A DNA stretch of 64,000 bases from CBDIHP01 sp965279195 (GCA_965279195.1 CBDIHP010000026.1:65880-129879), one strand, 5' to 3'. Positions 46,613-56,863 are shown, counted from the stretch's first letter. The notes: generated from the sequence alone by a model not told the origin. Numbers and translations are program-made.

Positions 46613-49600
46613 ATGAACCATCCTCTCCTGCTCCTGTGCCTCTGCATGGCCGCCGACGCGCCGGGGGCGGTGGACTTCGCCAAGGACGTCCAGCCGATCC
46701 TGTCCGACAAGTGCATCGCCTGCCACGGGCCCGACGACGCCACGCGCAAGGCGAAGCTGAGGCTCGACCGCAAGGCCGACGCCCTCGCCGCGGGGGCCTT
46801 CGTGCCGGGCAAGCCGGAGGAGAGCGAGGCCTTCCAGCGGGTCACGGCCGACGACGATTCGAAGATGCCGCCGGCGAAGTCGGGCAAGTCATTATCGGCG
46901 AAAGACGTTGATGTGCTCAAACGTTGGATCGACCAGGGGGCCGTCTGGAAGGAGCACTGGGCGTTCGCGCCGCCGGTCAAGGCCAGGGCACCGGAGGGGC
47001 TGGCGAAGACGCCGTTGGGGGCGACCTGGCCCCGCAGTCCGATCGACGCATTCGTGCTCGACCGACTGGTCCGGGACGGATTGAATCCCTCGCCCGAGGC
47101 GTCGAAGGCGACGCTCATCCGCCGGCTGTCGCTCGACCTGAACGGCGTGCCGCCCACCCCGGCGGAGGTCGATGCGTTCCTGCTCGACAACCGGCCGGAC
47201 GCCTACGAGCGGCTGGTGGACCGGCTGCTCGCCTCGCCGAGGTTCGGCGAACGCATGGCGATGGATTGGCTCGACGCCGCGCGGTACTCCGACACCGACG
47301 GCTTCCAGGGCGACGACACCCGCACCAACTGGCCCTGGCGCGACTGGGTGATCGACGCCTTCAACAAGAACATGCGCTTCGACCGGTTCACGCTCGAACA
47401 GTTCGCCGGCGACCTGATGCCGGGGAAGGATCCCGCCCGCGCGTTGCCCACGACCTTCCACCGCAACCACATGACCAACGGCGAGGGGGGTCGCGACCCG
47501 GAGGAATCCCGGATCGACTACGTGCTCGACCGCGTGAACACCGTCGGCACCGTCTGGCTCGGACTGACGCTCGGGTGCGCCCAGTGTCACACCCACAAAT
47601 ATGATCCAATCTCCCAGGCCGACTACTACAAGCTCTCGGCCTTCTTCGACAGCATCGACGAGGACGGCAAGGCCAGCAAGGGGGCCAGGCCGTATCTCAA
47701 GGTGCAGTCGCCCGCCGTCGAGCGGAGCCTGTCGCTGGCGAAGTCCCTCGTGGGCCGGCGCAAGCGAGAGGAGGCCGAACTCCGGAAGTCGGCCGGGCCG
47801 GCATTCGAGACGTGGTTGGTCGCGAGACGCGGCGAGGTCAAGGACGGATTCAGGGCCTGGCAACCGTTCATGGCGGCCTCGCTCGAAACCCGGGAGGGGA
47901 CGACGCTGAACGCCGAGCCCGATGGCACCGTGATGGCTAGCGGGTCGGACCCGAGGCACGAGGATTACCGCCTGATCGGCAAGCCCCGGACGAAGTCGGG
48001 CCGGATCACCGGTTTGCGCATCGATGTGTTGCCGCATGCGGGCTTCACGAACGGCGGCTACTCGCGGTCGAAGTCGGGCCACTTCATCCTGACCGACATC
48101 AAGGTGCAGGTCCGCCCGCGCGACGGGTCGCAGGTGAAGGAGCCGCCGATCGCCGGGGCCGTCGCCGACGTGGAGGCCGACACCGCGAAATTCGGCGGCT
48201 ACGGCAAGGTGATCCACACGCTCGACGACGACCCGCGGAACGGGTGGTCGACGCTCGGCCGCGACCTCAAGTCGCCGCACTCCGCCGTGTACGCCTTCGC
48301 CGAGCCCCTGGTGCTCGACCCGACGGACGACCTGATCGTCGAACTCCGCCACCGATCGACGGAGGGTCACCTGAACATCGGCCGGTTCCGCGTCCTCCTG
48401 ACCGACCAGCCCGGAGAGACGCCCCGGGGCCTGGAACCTTCGCCCCTCGAACGCCTGGCCGAGCGGGTCGACGCGGGTGCGGCCATCGAGCCGAAACTGC
48501 GCGAGCGATTGTTCAACCAGTACCTCGAAGACGACCCCGCGCACACGCTCGCCAGGGCGAACCTCAAGCGGGCGGAGTCGCAACTCGCCGACCTGAGCAA
48601 GTTCGCGAAGGGCGTCGACGTCATGGTCCTGGCCGAGAAGGACAAACCGCGCGACACGCACGTTTTGATCCGAGGCGTCTGGGACCGGAAGGGCGACAAG
48701 GTCGACCGCGACGTGCCCGGGGCCGTCGCCGGCTGGCCGAAGGACGAGCCCCGGACCCGGGCGGGACTGGCGAAGTGGCTGGTTTCGCGGTCGAATCCGC
48801 TGACGGCCCGGGTGGTGGTGAACCGGTTCTGGCAGATGCACTTCGGCGCGGGGATCGTCCGCACGCCCGAGGATTTCGGCCGCCAGGGCGAGCCGCCCAC
48901 TCACCCCGAGGTGCTCGACTGGCTGGCCGTCGAATTCATGGACAGCGGCTGGGATGTCAAGCACATCATCAAGACGATCGTTTGCAGCTCGACCTATCGG
49001 CAGTCATCCGGCACGAGCGAATCGCTGCGGCTCCGCGACCCCGAGAACCGCCTGCTGGCCCGGGCGTCGCGGTTCCGCCTGCCGAGCTGGATGATCCGCG
49101 ACGCCGCCCTGGGCGCGAGCGGCCTGCTGAACCCCGCGATCGGCGGGCCGCCGGTGCGGCCCTATCAGCCGCCGGGGGTCTGGGAAGAAATGTTCATGGG
49201 CCGGTTCGTCTACGAGCCCACCGAAGGGCCCGACCAGTACCGCCGGACCATCTACGCCTTCTGGCGACGCTCGGCCGCCCCCACCTTCCTCTTCGACAGC
49301 GCCCAGCGCCGCGTGTGCGAGGTCCGCACCCCTCGGACCAACACGCCGCTCCAGGCGCTCACGTTGTTGAACGACACGACGTTCCTCGAATCCGCCCGGG
49401 CCCTGGCCGCGGACGCCGTATCGAAGGGCGGAGACGCCCGGTTCCACGCGATCCTCAAGTCGGTCCTGGCCCGCCCGGCCGATGCACGCGAGTTGAGCAT
49501 CTTCCAACGCGAGTTCAAGCGAGCACGCGAACACTTCCAGGCACATCCCGACGACGCGACGAGATGGCTGTCGCACGGGCAATCGCGGCCCGATCCGAAG

Positions 49601-49681
49601 CTCGATCGCACCGAACTCGCCGCGCTGGCGGTGGTGGCGGACATGGTCCTGAACCTCGACGAAGCCATCACGCGGGAGTGA
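46613..49681 (+). CDS. Planctomycete cytochrome c / DUF1549 / DUF1553 protein
   Basis: This 1022-residue exported protein begins with a signal peptide and a PSD1-type cytochrome domain (FAKDVQPILSDKCIACHGPDDATRKAKLRLD; CIACH heme site). DUF1549 follows (WPRSPIDAFVLDRLVRDGLNPSPEASKATLIRRLSLDLNGVPPTPAEV, then a CAQCH site in TLGCAQCHTHKYDPIS), then a carbohydrate-binding-like middle section. DUF1553 is at the C-terminus (RAGLAKWLVSRSNPLTARVVVNRFWQMHFG, QRRVCEVRTPRTNTPLQALTLLNDTTF). The next gene, a DUF1501 protein, starts five bases after the stop; this pairing is a hallmark of planctomycetes. Proposed roles centre on degradation of complex polysaccharides; none is proven. Confidence 0.93.
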   Translation: MNHPLLLLCLCMAADAPGAVDFAKDVQPILSDKCIACHGPDDATRKAKLRLDRKADALAAGAFVPGKPEESEAFQRVTADDDSKMPPAKSGKSLSAKDVDVLKRWIDQGAVWKEHWAFAPPVKARAPEGLAKTPLGATWPRSPIDAFVLDRLVRDGLNPSPEASKATLIRRLSLDLNGVPPTPAEVDAFLLDNRPDAYERLVDRLLASPRFGERMAMDWLDAARYSDTDGFQGDDTRTNWPWRDWVIDAFNKNMRFDRFTLEQFAGDLMPGKDPARALPTTFHRNHMTNGEGGRDPEESRIDYVLDRVNTVGTVWLGLTLGCAQCHTHKYDPISQADYYKLSAFFDSIDEDGKASKGARPYLKVQSPAVERSLSLAKSLVGRRKREEAELRKSAGPAFETWLVARRGEVKDGFRAWQPFMAASLETREGTTLNAEPDGTVMASGSDPRHEDYRLIGKPRTKSGRITGLRIDVLPHAGFTNGGYSRSKSGHFILTDIKVQVRPRDGSQVKEPPIAGAVADVEADTAKFGGYGKVIHTLDDDPRNGWSTLGRDLKSPHSAVYAFAEPLVLDPTDDLIVELRHRSTEGHLNIGRFRVLLTDQPGETPRGLEPSPLERLAERVDAGAAIEPKLRERLFNQYLEDDPAHTLARANLKRAESQLADLSKFAKGVDVMVLAEKDKPRDTHVLIRGVWDRKGDKVDRDVPGAVAGWPKDEPRTRAGLAKWLVSRSNPLTARVVVNRFWQMHFGAGIVRTPEDFGRQGEPPTHPEVLDWLAVEFMDSGWDVKHIIKTIVCSSTYRQSSGTSESLRLRDPENRLLARASRFRLPSWMIRDAALGASGLLNPAIGGPPVRPYQPPGVWEEMFMGRFVYEPTEGPDQYRRTIYAFWRRSAAPTFLFDSAQRRVCEVRTPRTNTPLQALTLLNDTTFLESARALAADAVSKGGDARFHAILKSVLARPADARELSIFQREFKRAREHFQAHPDDATRWLSHGQSRPDPKLDRTELAALAVVADMVLNLDEAITRE

Positions 49682-49686
49682 TCCTC

Positions 49687-51129
49687 ATGCGACCGATTCC
49701 GGATGAGTTGATGGATTCGACCCGCCGCTATTTCCTCGGCCGCTGCACCGGCGTCAGCCTCGGGGCCGCCGCGCTGTCGGGATTGCTGGCGTCGCAGACG
49801 GCCCGGGCATCCGAAGGCGGGTTGCCCGGCGTGCCGCATTTCGCGCCGAAGGCGAAGCGGGTGATCTTCCTCACGCAGTCGGGCGGGCCGTCGCAACTGG
49901 AGCTGTTCGACCACAAGCCGGGGCTGGAGAAGTGGGCGGGGAAGGAACTGCCCGACTCGGTCCGTCGCGGCCAGCGGCTCACGACGATGACGGCATCGCA
50001 GAAACAGCTCGTCATGCCTTCTCGCGTCAAGTTCTCGAAGTGCGGCCAGTCCGGCGCGACGGTGGGCGAGTGGCTGCCGCACCTGGCGAAGGTCGCGGAC
50101 GAACTCTGCTTCATCAAGTCGATGACGACCGAACATATCAATCATGCCCCCGCCATGACCTTCATGCTCACCGGCCACCAGCTCCCCGGCCGCCCGAGCA
50201 TCGGCGGCTGGGTGGGCTACGGCCTGGGCTCCGAGAACCGCGACCTGCCCGATTACATCGTCCTCGTCTCCAAGATGCAGCGCCCCAGCGACCAACCGTT
50301 ATATGACTACTACTGGGGATCCGGATTCCTCCCCTCGCGTCACCAGGGGGTCCGCTTCCGCAACTCCAGCGAGCCCGTCCTGTATCTCAAGGACCCCGCC
50401 GGGCTGCCCCGCAACCTGCGCCGGGGGATGCTCGACGGCATGGCCGAGCTGAACGGCCACCACCTCGAAGCGACGGGCGACCCGGAAATCGGCACGCGTA
50501 TCCGTCAATATGAGATGGCCTATCGGATGCAAACATCCGTCCCCGACCTGGCCGACCTCTCCGACGAGCCCGCCTCGACCTTCGAACTCTACGGGCCCGA
50601 CTCGCGGCGGCCCGGTTCCTACGCGGCCAACTGCATCCTCGCGCGGCGGCTGGCCGAGCGTGGCGTGCGATTCGTGCAGCTCTTCCACCCGGACTGGGAC
50701 CATCACAGCCGGCTGTCGTCGTGGTGCGTCGCGCGTTGCAGGGACACCGACCAGGCCACGGCAGGGCTCATCACCGACCTCAAGCGTCGCGGGCTGCTGG
50801 ACGACACGCTGGTCGTCTGGGGCGGCGAGTTCGGCCGCGGCGTGGCCGGCCAGGGCGACTGGCAGAGCATCGAGGCGGGCCGCGATCACCACCCCCGCTG
50901 CTTCACGATGTGGCTCGCCGGCGCGGGCGTCAAGGCGGGCCACACCCACGGCCAGACCGACGACTTCAGCTACAACGTCGCCAGCGACCCCGTCGCCGTG
51001 CATGACCTCCAGGCCACCATCCTCCACCTCCTCGGCATCGACCACACCCGCCTCACCTACCGCTTCCAGGGCCGCGACTTCCGCCTCACGGACGTGCATG
51101 GGCGGGTCGTTCAACAGATACTGAATTGA
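49687..51129 (+). CDS. DUF1501 family protein (sulfatase-like fold, Tat-exported)
   Basis: The 480-residue product has a twin-arginine signal (STRRYFLGRCTGVSLGAAALSGLLASQTARA). The DUF1501 body includes RVIFLTQSGGPSQLELFDHKP, EHINHAPAMTFMLTGHQLPGRPSIGGWVGYGLG, RGVRFVQLFHPDWDHHSRL and TLVVWGGEFGRG, consistent with an alkaline-phosphatase/sulfatase-like fold. It partners with the preceding DUF1549/DUF1553 protein and is probably translationally coupled to it. Its last codons read AAT TGA, the TGA being the first bases of repeat R4. Confidence 0.93.
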   Translation: MRPIPDELMDSTRRYFLGRCTGVSLGAAALSGLLASQTARASEGGLPGVPHFAPKAKRVIFLTQSGGPSQLELFDHKPGLEKWAGKELPDSVRRGQRLTTMTASQKQLVMPSRVKFSKCGQSGATVGEWLPHLAKVADELCFIKSMTTEHINHAPAMTFMLTGHQLPGRPSIGGWVGYGLGSENRDLPDYIVLVSKMQRPSDQPLYDYYWGSGFLPSRHQGVRFRNSSEPVLYLKDPAGLPRNLRRGMLDGMAELNGHHLEATGDPEIGTRIRQYEMAYRMQTSVPDLADLSDEPASTFELYGPDSRRPGSYAANCILARRLAERGVRFVQLFHPDWDHHSRLSSWCVARCRDTDQATAGLITDLKRRGLLDDTLVVWGGEFGRGVAGQGDWQSIEAGRDHHPRCFTMWLAGAGVKAGHTHGQTDDFSYNVASDPVAVHDLQATILHLLGIDHTRLTYRFQGRDFRLTDVHGRVVQQILN

Positions 51130-51210
51130 ACCGCAGAGACGCGGAGATCACGGGGACAGGCCTGAGAAAACTTCGCTCCTCTGTGCCCCCCGCGTCTCTG
51201 TGGTTCAATT
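51124..51210. repeat. R4 inverted repeat, copy 2
   Basis: AATTGAACCGCAGAGACGCG at the left and CGCGTCTCTGTGGTTCAATT at the right form a near-perfect palindrome with a short loop. The left arm supplies the TGA stop of the DUF1501 gene. It separates that gene from the downstream exonuclease gene and could end transcription. Confidence 0.85.
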
Positions 51211-51241
51211 TTCCCGATTTGCCGGCCGATACAGGGATGTG

Positions 51242-52489
51242 ATGATCAAGTTCCTCCACGCCGCCGATATTCACCTGGATAGTCCCCTGCGCGGGCTGGA
51301 GGCGTATGAGGGCGCGCCGGCGCAGCGGATCCGCGACGCGACGCGGCGGGCATTCGAGAATCTGGTGGACCTCGCCATCCGCGAGAAGGTCGCGTTCCTG
51401 CTGCTGGCGGGCGACCTCTACGACGGAGACTGGCAGGATTACAACACCGGCTTGTATCTGGTCCGCCAGATGGGTCGCCTGCGCGAGGCGGGCATCCCCG
51501 TGTTCGCGATCGCGGGCAACCACGACGCGCAGAGCAAGATGACCCGGCGCCTGCCCTTGCCGGAGAACGTCCGGATGCTCGCGACTGACGAGCCGCAGTC
51601 GCACGTGCTGGGCGACCTGGGCATCGCCATCCACGGCCAGGGGTTCGCCACGCAGGCGGTGACGGACGACCTGTCGAAGCGGTATCCCCGGGCGGTCAAG
51701 GATGTTTATAACATCGGATTGTTGCATACCTGCGCGACGGGTGCCGACGGTCACGACCGCTACGCGCCTTGCACGCCCCAGGGCTTGATCAGCAAGGAAT
51801 ATGACTACTGGGCGCTGGGTCATGTGCACCAGCGGCAGACGCTGGCCGAGGCGCCGTTCATCGCCTTCTCGGGGAATTTGCAGGGTCGGCACGCCCGCGA
51901 GACGGGGCCGAAGGGGGCGCTCCTGGTCACCCTCGGCGACGACCGCAAGGCCAGGGTCGAGTTCCGGCGGCTGGACGTGGTCCGCTGGGAATCGATCGAG
52001 ATCGCGTCGCCCGATTGTGCGCATGAAGATGAGATCGCCGACCTCGCCGCGTCGGCCATCGACCCGATCCTCGCGTCCGAGGATGGCGAGCGGCTGGTGG
52101 TGGCCCGGGTGGTCGTGCGTGGCCCGAGCAAGGCCCACGAGCGGCTGCTGGCCGGCCCGGAGCGGCTGGCGGCGGCGGTGCGGGCGAGGGCGAACGACCT
52201 GGGCGGCGACCGTCTCTGGATCGAGCAGGTGAAGGTCAAGACCCTGCCGATGCGACAGGCCCAGGCGATCGGCGACGGCCCGATCGAGGAGCTGTTCGCC
52301 CTGCTCGATGAGTATCGCAGCGACGCCGCGAGGCTCGAATCGGCCGGTCACGCGCTGGCGGATCTGAAGCAGAAATTGCCCGCCGAGGCGTCCGACGGGC
52401 CGGACGCCCCGCAGCTCGACGATCCCGAGTGGCTCAGGGGCGTGCTCGACGCGGCCGAGGCCATCTTGCGGGAACGCCTGCACGTCTGA
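51242..52489 (+). CDS. SbcD/YhaO-like DNA repair metallophosphoesterase
   Basis: This 415-residue calcineurin-type nuclease has the family metal ligands: HAADIHLDS, LLAGDLYDGDW, IAGNHDAQSK, an HTC segment and WALGHVHQRQT. The order and spacing fit YhaO/SbcD exonuclease subunits. It is followed 20 bp downstream by a large SMC-like ATPase, so the two should form an SbcCD/YhaNO-type complex processing DNA ends or hairpins. Confidence 0.9.
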   Translation: MIKFLHAADIHLDSPLRGLEAYEGAPAQRIRDATRRAFENLVDLAIREKVAFLLLAGDLYDGDWQDYNTGLYLVRQMGRLREAGIPVFAIAGNHDAQSKMTRRLPLPENVRMLATDEPQSHVLGDLGIAIHGQGFATQAVTDDLSKRYPRAVKDVYNIGLLHTCATGADGHDRYAPCTPQGLISKEYDYWALGHVHQRQTLAEAPFIAFSGNLQGRHARETGPKGALLVTLGDDRKARVEFRRLDVVRWESIEIASPDCAHEDEIADLAASAIDPILASEDGERLVVARVVVRGPSKAHERLLAGPERLAAAVRARANDLGGDRLWIEQVKVKTLPMRQAQAIGDGPIEELFALLDEYRSDAARLESAGHALADLKQKLPAEASDGPDAPQLDDPEWLRGVLDAAEAILRERLHV

Positions 52490-52508
52490 GAACGCGACAC
52501 ATTTGCCC

Positions 52509-55500
52509 ATGAAAATCCTCCGCCTCCAGCTCGACGCCTTCGGCCCGTTCACCGGGGTCGCGCTCGACCTCTCGGCCGGCAACCTCGGCCTGCACCTGAT
52601 CCACGGGCCGAACGAGGCGGGGAAGACGTCGGCCTTGCGGGCGATCCGGAACCTGTTCTACGGCATCCCCCTCCAATCGCCCGACCGTTTCCTTCATGAA
52701 TACAACAAGATGCGTCTCGGCGCCACGCTGGAGTTGGCCGACGGCGAGCGGCTGGCGTTCACGCGATGGAAGCGGAACAAGGACCCGCTCTGCGACGAGG
52801 CGGGGACATCGCCGATCGAGCCGTCGGAGCTGACGCGGTTCCTGGGCGGGGTGGACGAACCGCTGTTCTCGGCGATGTTCGGGATCGATCATGATTCGCT
52901 CATCGAGGGCGGGAAGGAGATCATCCGGGGCGGCGGGCGGCTGGGGGAGACGCTGTTCTCGGCCAGCTCGGGGATTGCCGGCCTGCGGACGATCCACGAG
53001 ACGCTCAAGAACGACCTTCAAGATCTGTTCATACCCCGAGGCGTGAAGCAGAGCATCCCCGTCGCGATCCGGCAGATCCGCGACGCCCAGACGGAGATCC
53101 GCCAGTGCCAGGTCACCACCGAGGAATGGTCGCGGCAGGACCAGGCGCTCAAGGATGCCCAGGCCGAGAGTGCGCGGCTGGATGAACAGATTCGCAGGAA
53201 ACAGGGCGAGGCCGGGCGGCTGCGGCGGGTCAAGGACGCGTTGCCGCTGGTCTCGGAACGGGCGGAATTGCTCGATTCCCTGGCGAAGTCGTCGGACGCC
53301 GTGATCCTCCCCGACGACTTCCCCGAGCGCCGTCGCAAGGCGGAATCGAACGAGGCGGTGGCCCGGCGCGAGGCGGCGAGGGCGACGGAGACGCTTGAGG
53401 AATTGCGTGGACGCTTGGCGTCGTTGCCGTCGCACGAGTCGATCCTGGAGGCCGAGGCGGAGATCGAGCGGCTGTATGAGGAACGCGGGAAATACCGGGC
53501 CGCGCAGCTCGATCGGCCCCGCGTGCAGTCGTTCGTCAACGAGGACACGCACGCCGCGCGGGTGATCCTCCGGGAGCTTGGCAAGCCGAACGACCTCGAT
53601 CAGATCGACGGCCTGGCCCTCCGCGTCGACGAGCCGATCCGCATCCAGACGCTGGCCATCGAAGCCCAGAAGCTGGCGACCCAGCGGGAGGAGACGCGCG
53701 AGGCCCTGGCGAAGCATCAACGCGCGATCACGAAATTCACGGTCGATCTCGACCAGATCGGCCAGCCGGGGGACCTCGCGGGGCTCAAGGCGCTGGTCAA
53801 GGAGATCACGCGATTGGGGGCGATCGAGGAGCGTCGCGACGACGCGGCGCGGCAGCTCGGGCCGCTGGAAAAGTCGATCCAGGCGGCCTTGCGGAAGCTG
53901 CCGGGCTGGTCTGGCGACGCCGGGGGACTCGAAGCCCTGGCCGTCCCGCTGCCCGAGACCATCGCGAAGTTCGAGGCCCGCTGGCAGGACTCGCAGGAGC
54001 TGACGAAGCAACTGGACGCGGCGAGGAAGCGGGAGACGCAGGCCATCGAGCAGCAGGAGGCGAGGCTCCAGGCCGGCGACCTGGCACGCGACCTGCCGAC
54101 GCTGGCGAACCTGCAACTGTCTCGCGAGAGGCGCGACCGGGGCTGGTCGATCATCCGCAGGTCATGGCTTGAGCATGCGAAGGATCCGGCATCCGAGGAC
54201 GTGTTCATCCAGGAAGTCGCCCCCGGCAAGTCGCTGGCGGATGCCTACGAGGCAGGCGTATCCCGGACGGACAGGCTGGCCGATCGCCTGCATCGCGAGG
54301 CCACGGACGTCGCGCGTCGGGATGAGATCCTCGCGGCCATCCAGTCGCACCGGGTCAAGCTCGACGCCATCGACGCGGAGGAAGCGCGGTCCAAGGACGT
54401 ATCGCAGTCGATCGAGCGGGACTGGAGGCGGCAGATCGAGCCGATCGGGCTGGCCGGATTGAGCCCGGCGGAACTGCGATCGTGGCTGGAGCGGCGGCAG
54501 GCGGTGCTGGGGCCCATCGAGGGGTTGCGATCGAAGCGTGAAGAGGTGGAGGCGCTCTCGGATCAGATTGCCAGGGAGAAGGCACGTTTGCATATGGCCT
54601 TGCAGCTCCCCGACGGCGGCGAGTCGCTGGCAATCCTGCTCGATCGCGCGGGCGAGTTGTTGAAGGCGAACGACGACCGGGCCAAGCGGCGGGACAGGCT
54701 GGAAACGGGCCTGGAGGCCGAGCGGGCCGGGGCGTCGCAGGCGGAGTCCAAGCTCACGGCGATCGACGAGAAGCTGGCGACCCATCGCGAGTCGTGGGGG
54801 TCGATCATGGAGCGGATCGGCCTCGATCGGACGGCCTCGCAGGAGCAGGCGACGGTGTTCGTCGAGCACCTGCGGAAGCTCCAGGAGCTGTCGCAGCGGA
54901 TCCGCAGCCAGTCCAGCCGGCTCAAGGGGATCGACCGAGACGCCGAGCTTTTCGCCGGGCAGGTCCGCGACCTCTCCGAGCGGATCGCCCCGGGACTGGC
55001 CGAGCAGGCCCCCGAGGTCGCCACCGAGAACCTGTTCCAGAGGCTCCGCGAGGCCCGCGAGGACCGGCAGGCGAGCGAGTCGCTGTCCAAGCAAATCGCC
55101 CAGGAAACGAAGCGGTTGCAGGATGCCGAGGCGGCGATCGACGATGCCCGGGTCGCGTTCGATTCGCTGCTTCGCGAGTCGCGCTGCGGGTCGATCGAGG
55201 AGTTGCCGGAGTGCGAGCGGCGGTCGCGGGAGCGTTCGAAGCTCGACGCCGGACTGAGGCGGGTCGAGGACGAGATCCGGCGGTTCAGCGCGGGCCTGTC
55301 GGTGCCCGACTTCGTGGCCGAGGCGGGCCGGCACGACCCGGACACGCTGGAACATTTGATCGCGAAGCTCGATGAAGAGATCTCCGCGCTCAACGCTCAG
55401 ATCAAGGACGTGAATCAGCAGATCGGCTCGTCGCGCACGACGCTGGCGACGATGGACGGCAGCGGCAAGGCGGCCGAGGCCAACGGCCGCGCGGCGATGG

Positions 55501-56021
55501 CGATGGCGAAGTTGCAGTCGGACGTCGAGCGTTACGCGGCCCTGCGTCTGGCGGAAGAGGTTCTCCGGAAGGGGATCGAGCGGTATCGCGAGCGGAACCA
55601 GGCGCCGGTGCTGAACCGGGCGAGCGAGCTATTCTCCAGGCTCTCGGCGCGGTCGTTCTCGGGCCTGAGGATCGAGTACAACGACAAGGGCGAGGCGTTC
55701 ATCGCGGCCGTGCGATCGGGCACCGAAGCCACGCTGACGGTTGACTGCATGAGCGAAGGATCATGCGATCAACTTTATCTCGCCCTGCGTGTGGCGAGCC
55801 TGGAGCACTGGCTCGACGCCCACGAGCCGATCCCCTTGATCCTCGATGATGTGCTGCTGCAGTTCGACGACCAGCGGTCGGCCGCGGCGCTGGAGGTGTT
55901 CGCGGAGCTGTCGAAGCGGACGCAGGTTTTGTTCTTCACGCACCATGCGCACCTGCGGGACCTGGCTGAGGCGAGGTTGCCGGCGGATGTGCTGTATTGC
56001 CATGAGCTGCGCAGGAATTGA
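52509..56021 (+). CDS. SbcC/YhaN-like coiled-coil ATPase
   Basis: This 1170-residue ATPase has its Walker A (HLIHGPNEAGKTSALRAIRNLFYG) near the N-terminus and its signature and Walker B (SEGSCDQLYLALRVASLE, IPLILDDVLLQFDDQRS, then FFTHH) near the C-terminus. Between them are long Glu/Arg/Leu-rich coiled coils (about 190-1000). This head-coil-head layout matches YhaN (AAA_27), the partner of the metallophosphoesterase encoded just upstream. It likely binds DNA ends and gates the nuclease. No zinc-hook CxxC is apparent in the coil. Confidence 0.9.
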   Translation: MKILRLQLDAFGPFTGVALDLSAGNLGLHLIHGPNEAGKTSALRAIRNLFYGIPLQSPDRFLHEYNKMRLGATLELADGERLAFTRWKRNKDPLCDEAGTSPIEPSELTRFLGGVDEPLFSAMFGIDHDSLIEGGKEIIRGGGRLGETLFSASSGIAGLRTIHETLKNDLQDLFIPRGVKQSIPVAIRQIRDAQTEIRQCQVTTEEWSRQDQALKDAQAESARLDEQIRRKQGEAGRLRRVKDALPLVSERAELLDSLAKSSDAVILPDDFPERRRKAESNEAVARREAARATETLEELRGRLASLPSHESILEAEAEIERLYEERGKYRAAQLDRPRVQSFVNEDTHAARVILRELGKPNDLDQIDGLALRVDEPIRIQTLAIEAQKLATQREETREALAKHQRAITKFTVDLDQIGQPGDLAGLKALVKEITRLGAIEERRDDAARQLGPLEKSIQAALRKLPGWSGDAGGLEALAVPLPETIAKFEARWQDSQELTKQLDAARKRETQAIEQQEARLQAGDLARDLPTLANLQLSRERRDRGWSIIRRSWLEHAKDPASEDVFIQEVAPGKSLADAYEAGVSRTDRLADRLHREATDVARRDEILAAIQSHRVKLDAIDAEEARSKDVSQSIERDWRRQIEPIGLAGLSPAELRSWLERRQAVLGPIEGLRSKREEVEALSDQIAREKARLHMALQLPDGGESLAILLDRAGELLKANDDRAKRRDRLETGLEAERAGASQAESKLTAIDEKLATHRESWGSIMERIGLDRTASQEQATVFVEHLRKLQELSQRIRSQSSRLKGIDRDAELFAGQVRDLSERIAPGLAEQAPEVATENLFQRLREAREDRQASESLSKQIAQETKRLQDAEAAIDDARVAFDSLLRESRCGSIEELPECERRSRERSKLDAGLRRVEDEIRRFSAGLSVPDFVAEAGRHDPDTLEHLIAKLDEEISALNAQIKDVNQQIGSSRTTLATMDGSGKAAEANGRAAMAMAKLQSDVERYAALRLAEEVLRKGIERYRERNQAPVLNRASELFSRLSARSFSGLRIEYNDKGEAFIAAVRSGTEATLTVDCMSEGSCDQLYLALRVASLEHWLDAHEPIPLILDDVLLQFDDQRSAAALEVFAELSKRTQVLFFTHHAHLRDLAEARLPADVLYCHELRRN

Positions 56022-56072
56022 AGCCTACGCCCTACCCCGCGGCCGGTCCGGTCCGGTTCGTCATCGGCCCTC

Positions 56073-56122
56073 GTCGGTGCGGTGGACGCGGGCCCGGGAG
56101 GCCGCGTCGCAGCGCACCCCAC
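56073..56122. repeat. R5 variable-stem hairpin, copy d
   Basis: GTCGGTGCGGTGGACGCGGG and CGCGTCGCAGCGCACCCCAC enclose a GCCCGGGAGGC loop region. It lies 52 nt after the stop of the SMC-like gene and is in the opposite orientation, relative to its gene, to the other copies. The rest of the 348-bp gap (56022-56369) shows nothing I can name. Confidence 0.6.
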
Positions 56123-56369
56123 GCTCGAAGGTGGGGAAGGATGCCCGGCGCTGGGCGAGCCTTCGGTGGGGCCCGGTCACGTTGGCAAGGGGTCGTGTAG
56201 ATTCGATGATGATTGATCACGTATCAGGTGCGATTCTTCCGAAAATCTGAGGGGTGAGTGCTTTCGAGGCCCCGGCGCGCCTGGTAGGATCGCCCGCCGG
56301 GGTTTCATTGTCGAGGCCCGATTGATCGGACCGGTTCGTTCGTTTCCCGAAGACGGGGAGATTCACGAG

Positions 56370-56762
56370 ATGTCGAAGCGGATCGCCTGGGTGGCGCTGT
56401 CGATGGTGGCTTTCGCGGGGATCGCGGTCGCCGCCGAGGGGCTGACGGCCAAGGACATCATGGGCAAGATGAACAAGGGCCCCAACTCGGCCCTGGCCCG
56501 GCTCAAGGCGGAATTCAAGGGCGCCCCCGACTGGGACAAGGTGACCGCGACCTCGAAGGAGGTCGTCGAACTGACCGAGGCCCTCGGCAAGGCCAGCCCG
56601 AAGAAGGGCGACGCCGACTCGTGGGCGAAGCTCACCGGCGCGTGGGTGGCCGACGCCAAGGCCCTCGAAACCGCCGCGAAGGATCACAACACCAAGGCCG
56701 CCAAGGCCGCCTTCGGCAAGCTCGGCGCCGCCTGCAAGTCCTGCCACACCTCCCACAAGTGA
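56370..56762 (+). CDS. Small exported c-type cytochrome
   Basis: This 130-residue protein has a signal peptide (MSKRIAWVALSMVAFAGIAVAA) and a single C-terminal heme site, CKSCH in LGAACKSCHTSHK. The helical layout ahead of it (GLTAKDIMGKMNKG, AKAAKAAFGKL) fits cytochrome c' or a similar four-helix cytochrome with the heme motif at the end. GGGGAG lies eleven bases upstream of the ATG. It is predicted to be a periplasmic electron carrier. Confidence 0.85.
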   Translation: MSKRIAWVALSMVAFAGIAVAAEGLTAKDIMGKMNKGPNSALARLKAEFKGAPDWDKVTATSKEVVELTEALGKASPKKGDADSWAKLTGAWVADAKALETAAKDHNTKAAKAAFGKLGAACKSCHTSHK

Positions 56763-56789
56763 GCCGACCGGCCGCTTGATCGGAACACT

Positions 56790-56826
56790 CCCGGCCCGGA
56801 TCCTCGACCTTCGAGGGCCGGGCCGG
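56790..56826 (+). terminator. Hairpin terminator after the small cytochrome
   Basis: CCCGGCCCGGATCCTCGA and TCGAGGGCCGGGCCGG form an interrupted GC-rich stem, followed by TTCGATTT. It starts 28 nt after the stop and before repeat R3 copy C. Confidence 0.6.
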
Positions 56827-56863
56827 TTCGATTTCGAAGCCATGCGCCGGGCGCGAGGCGCAG

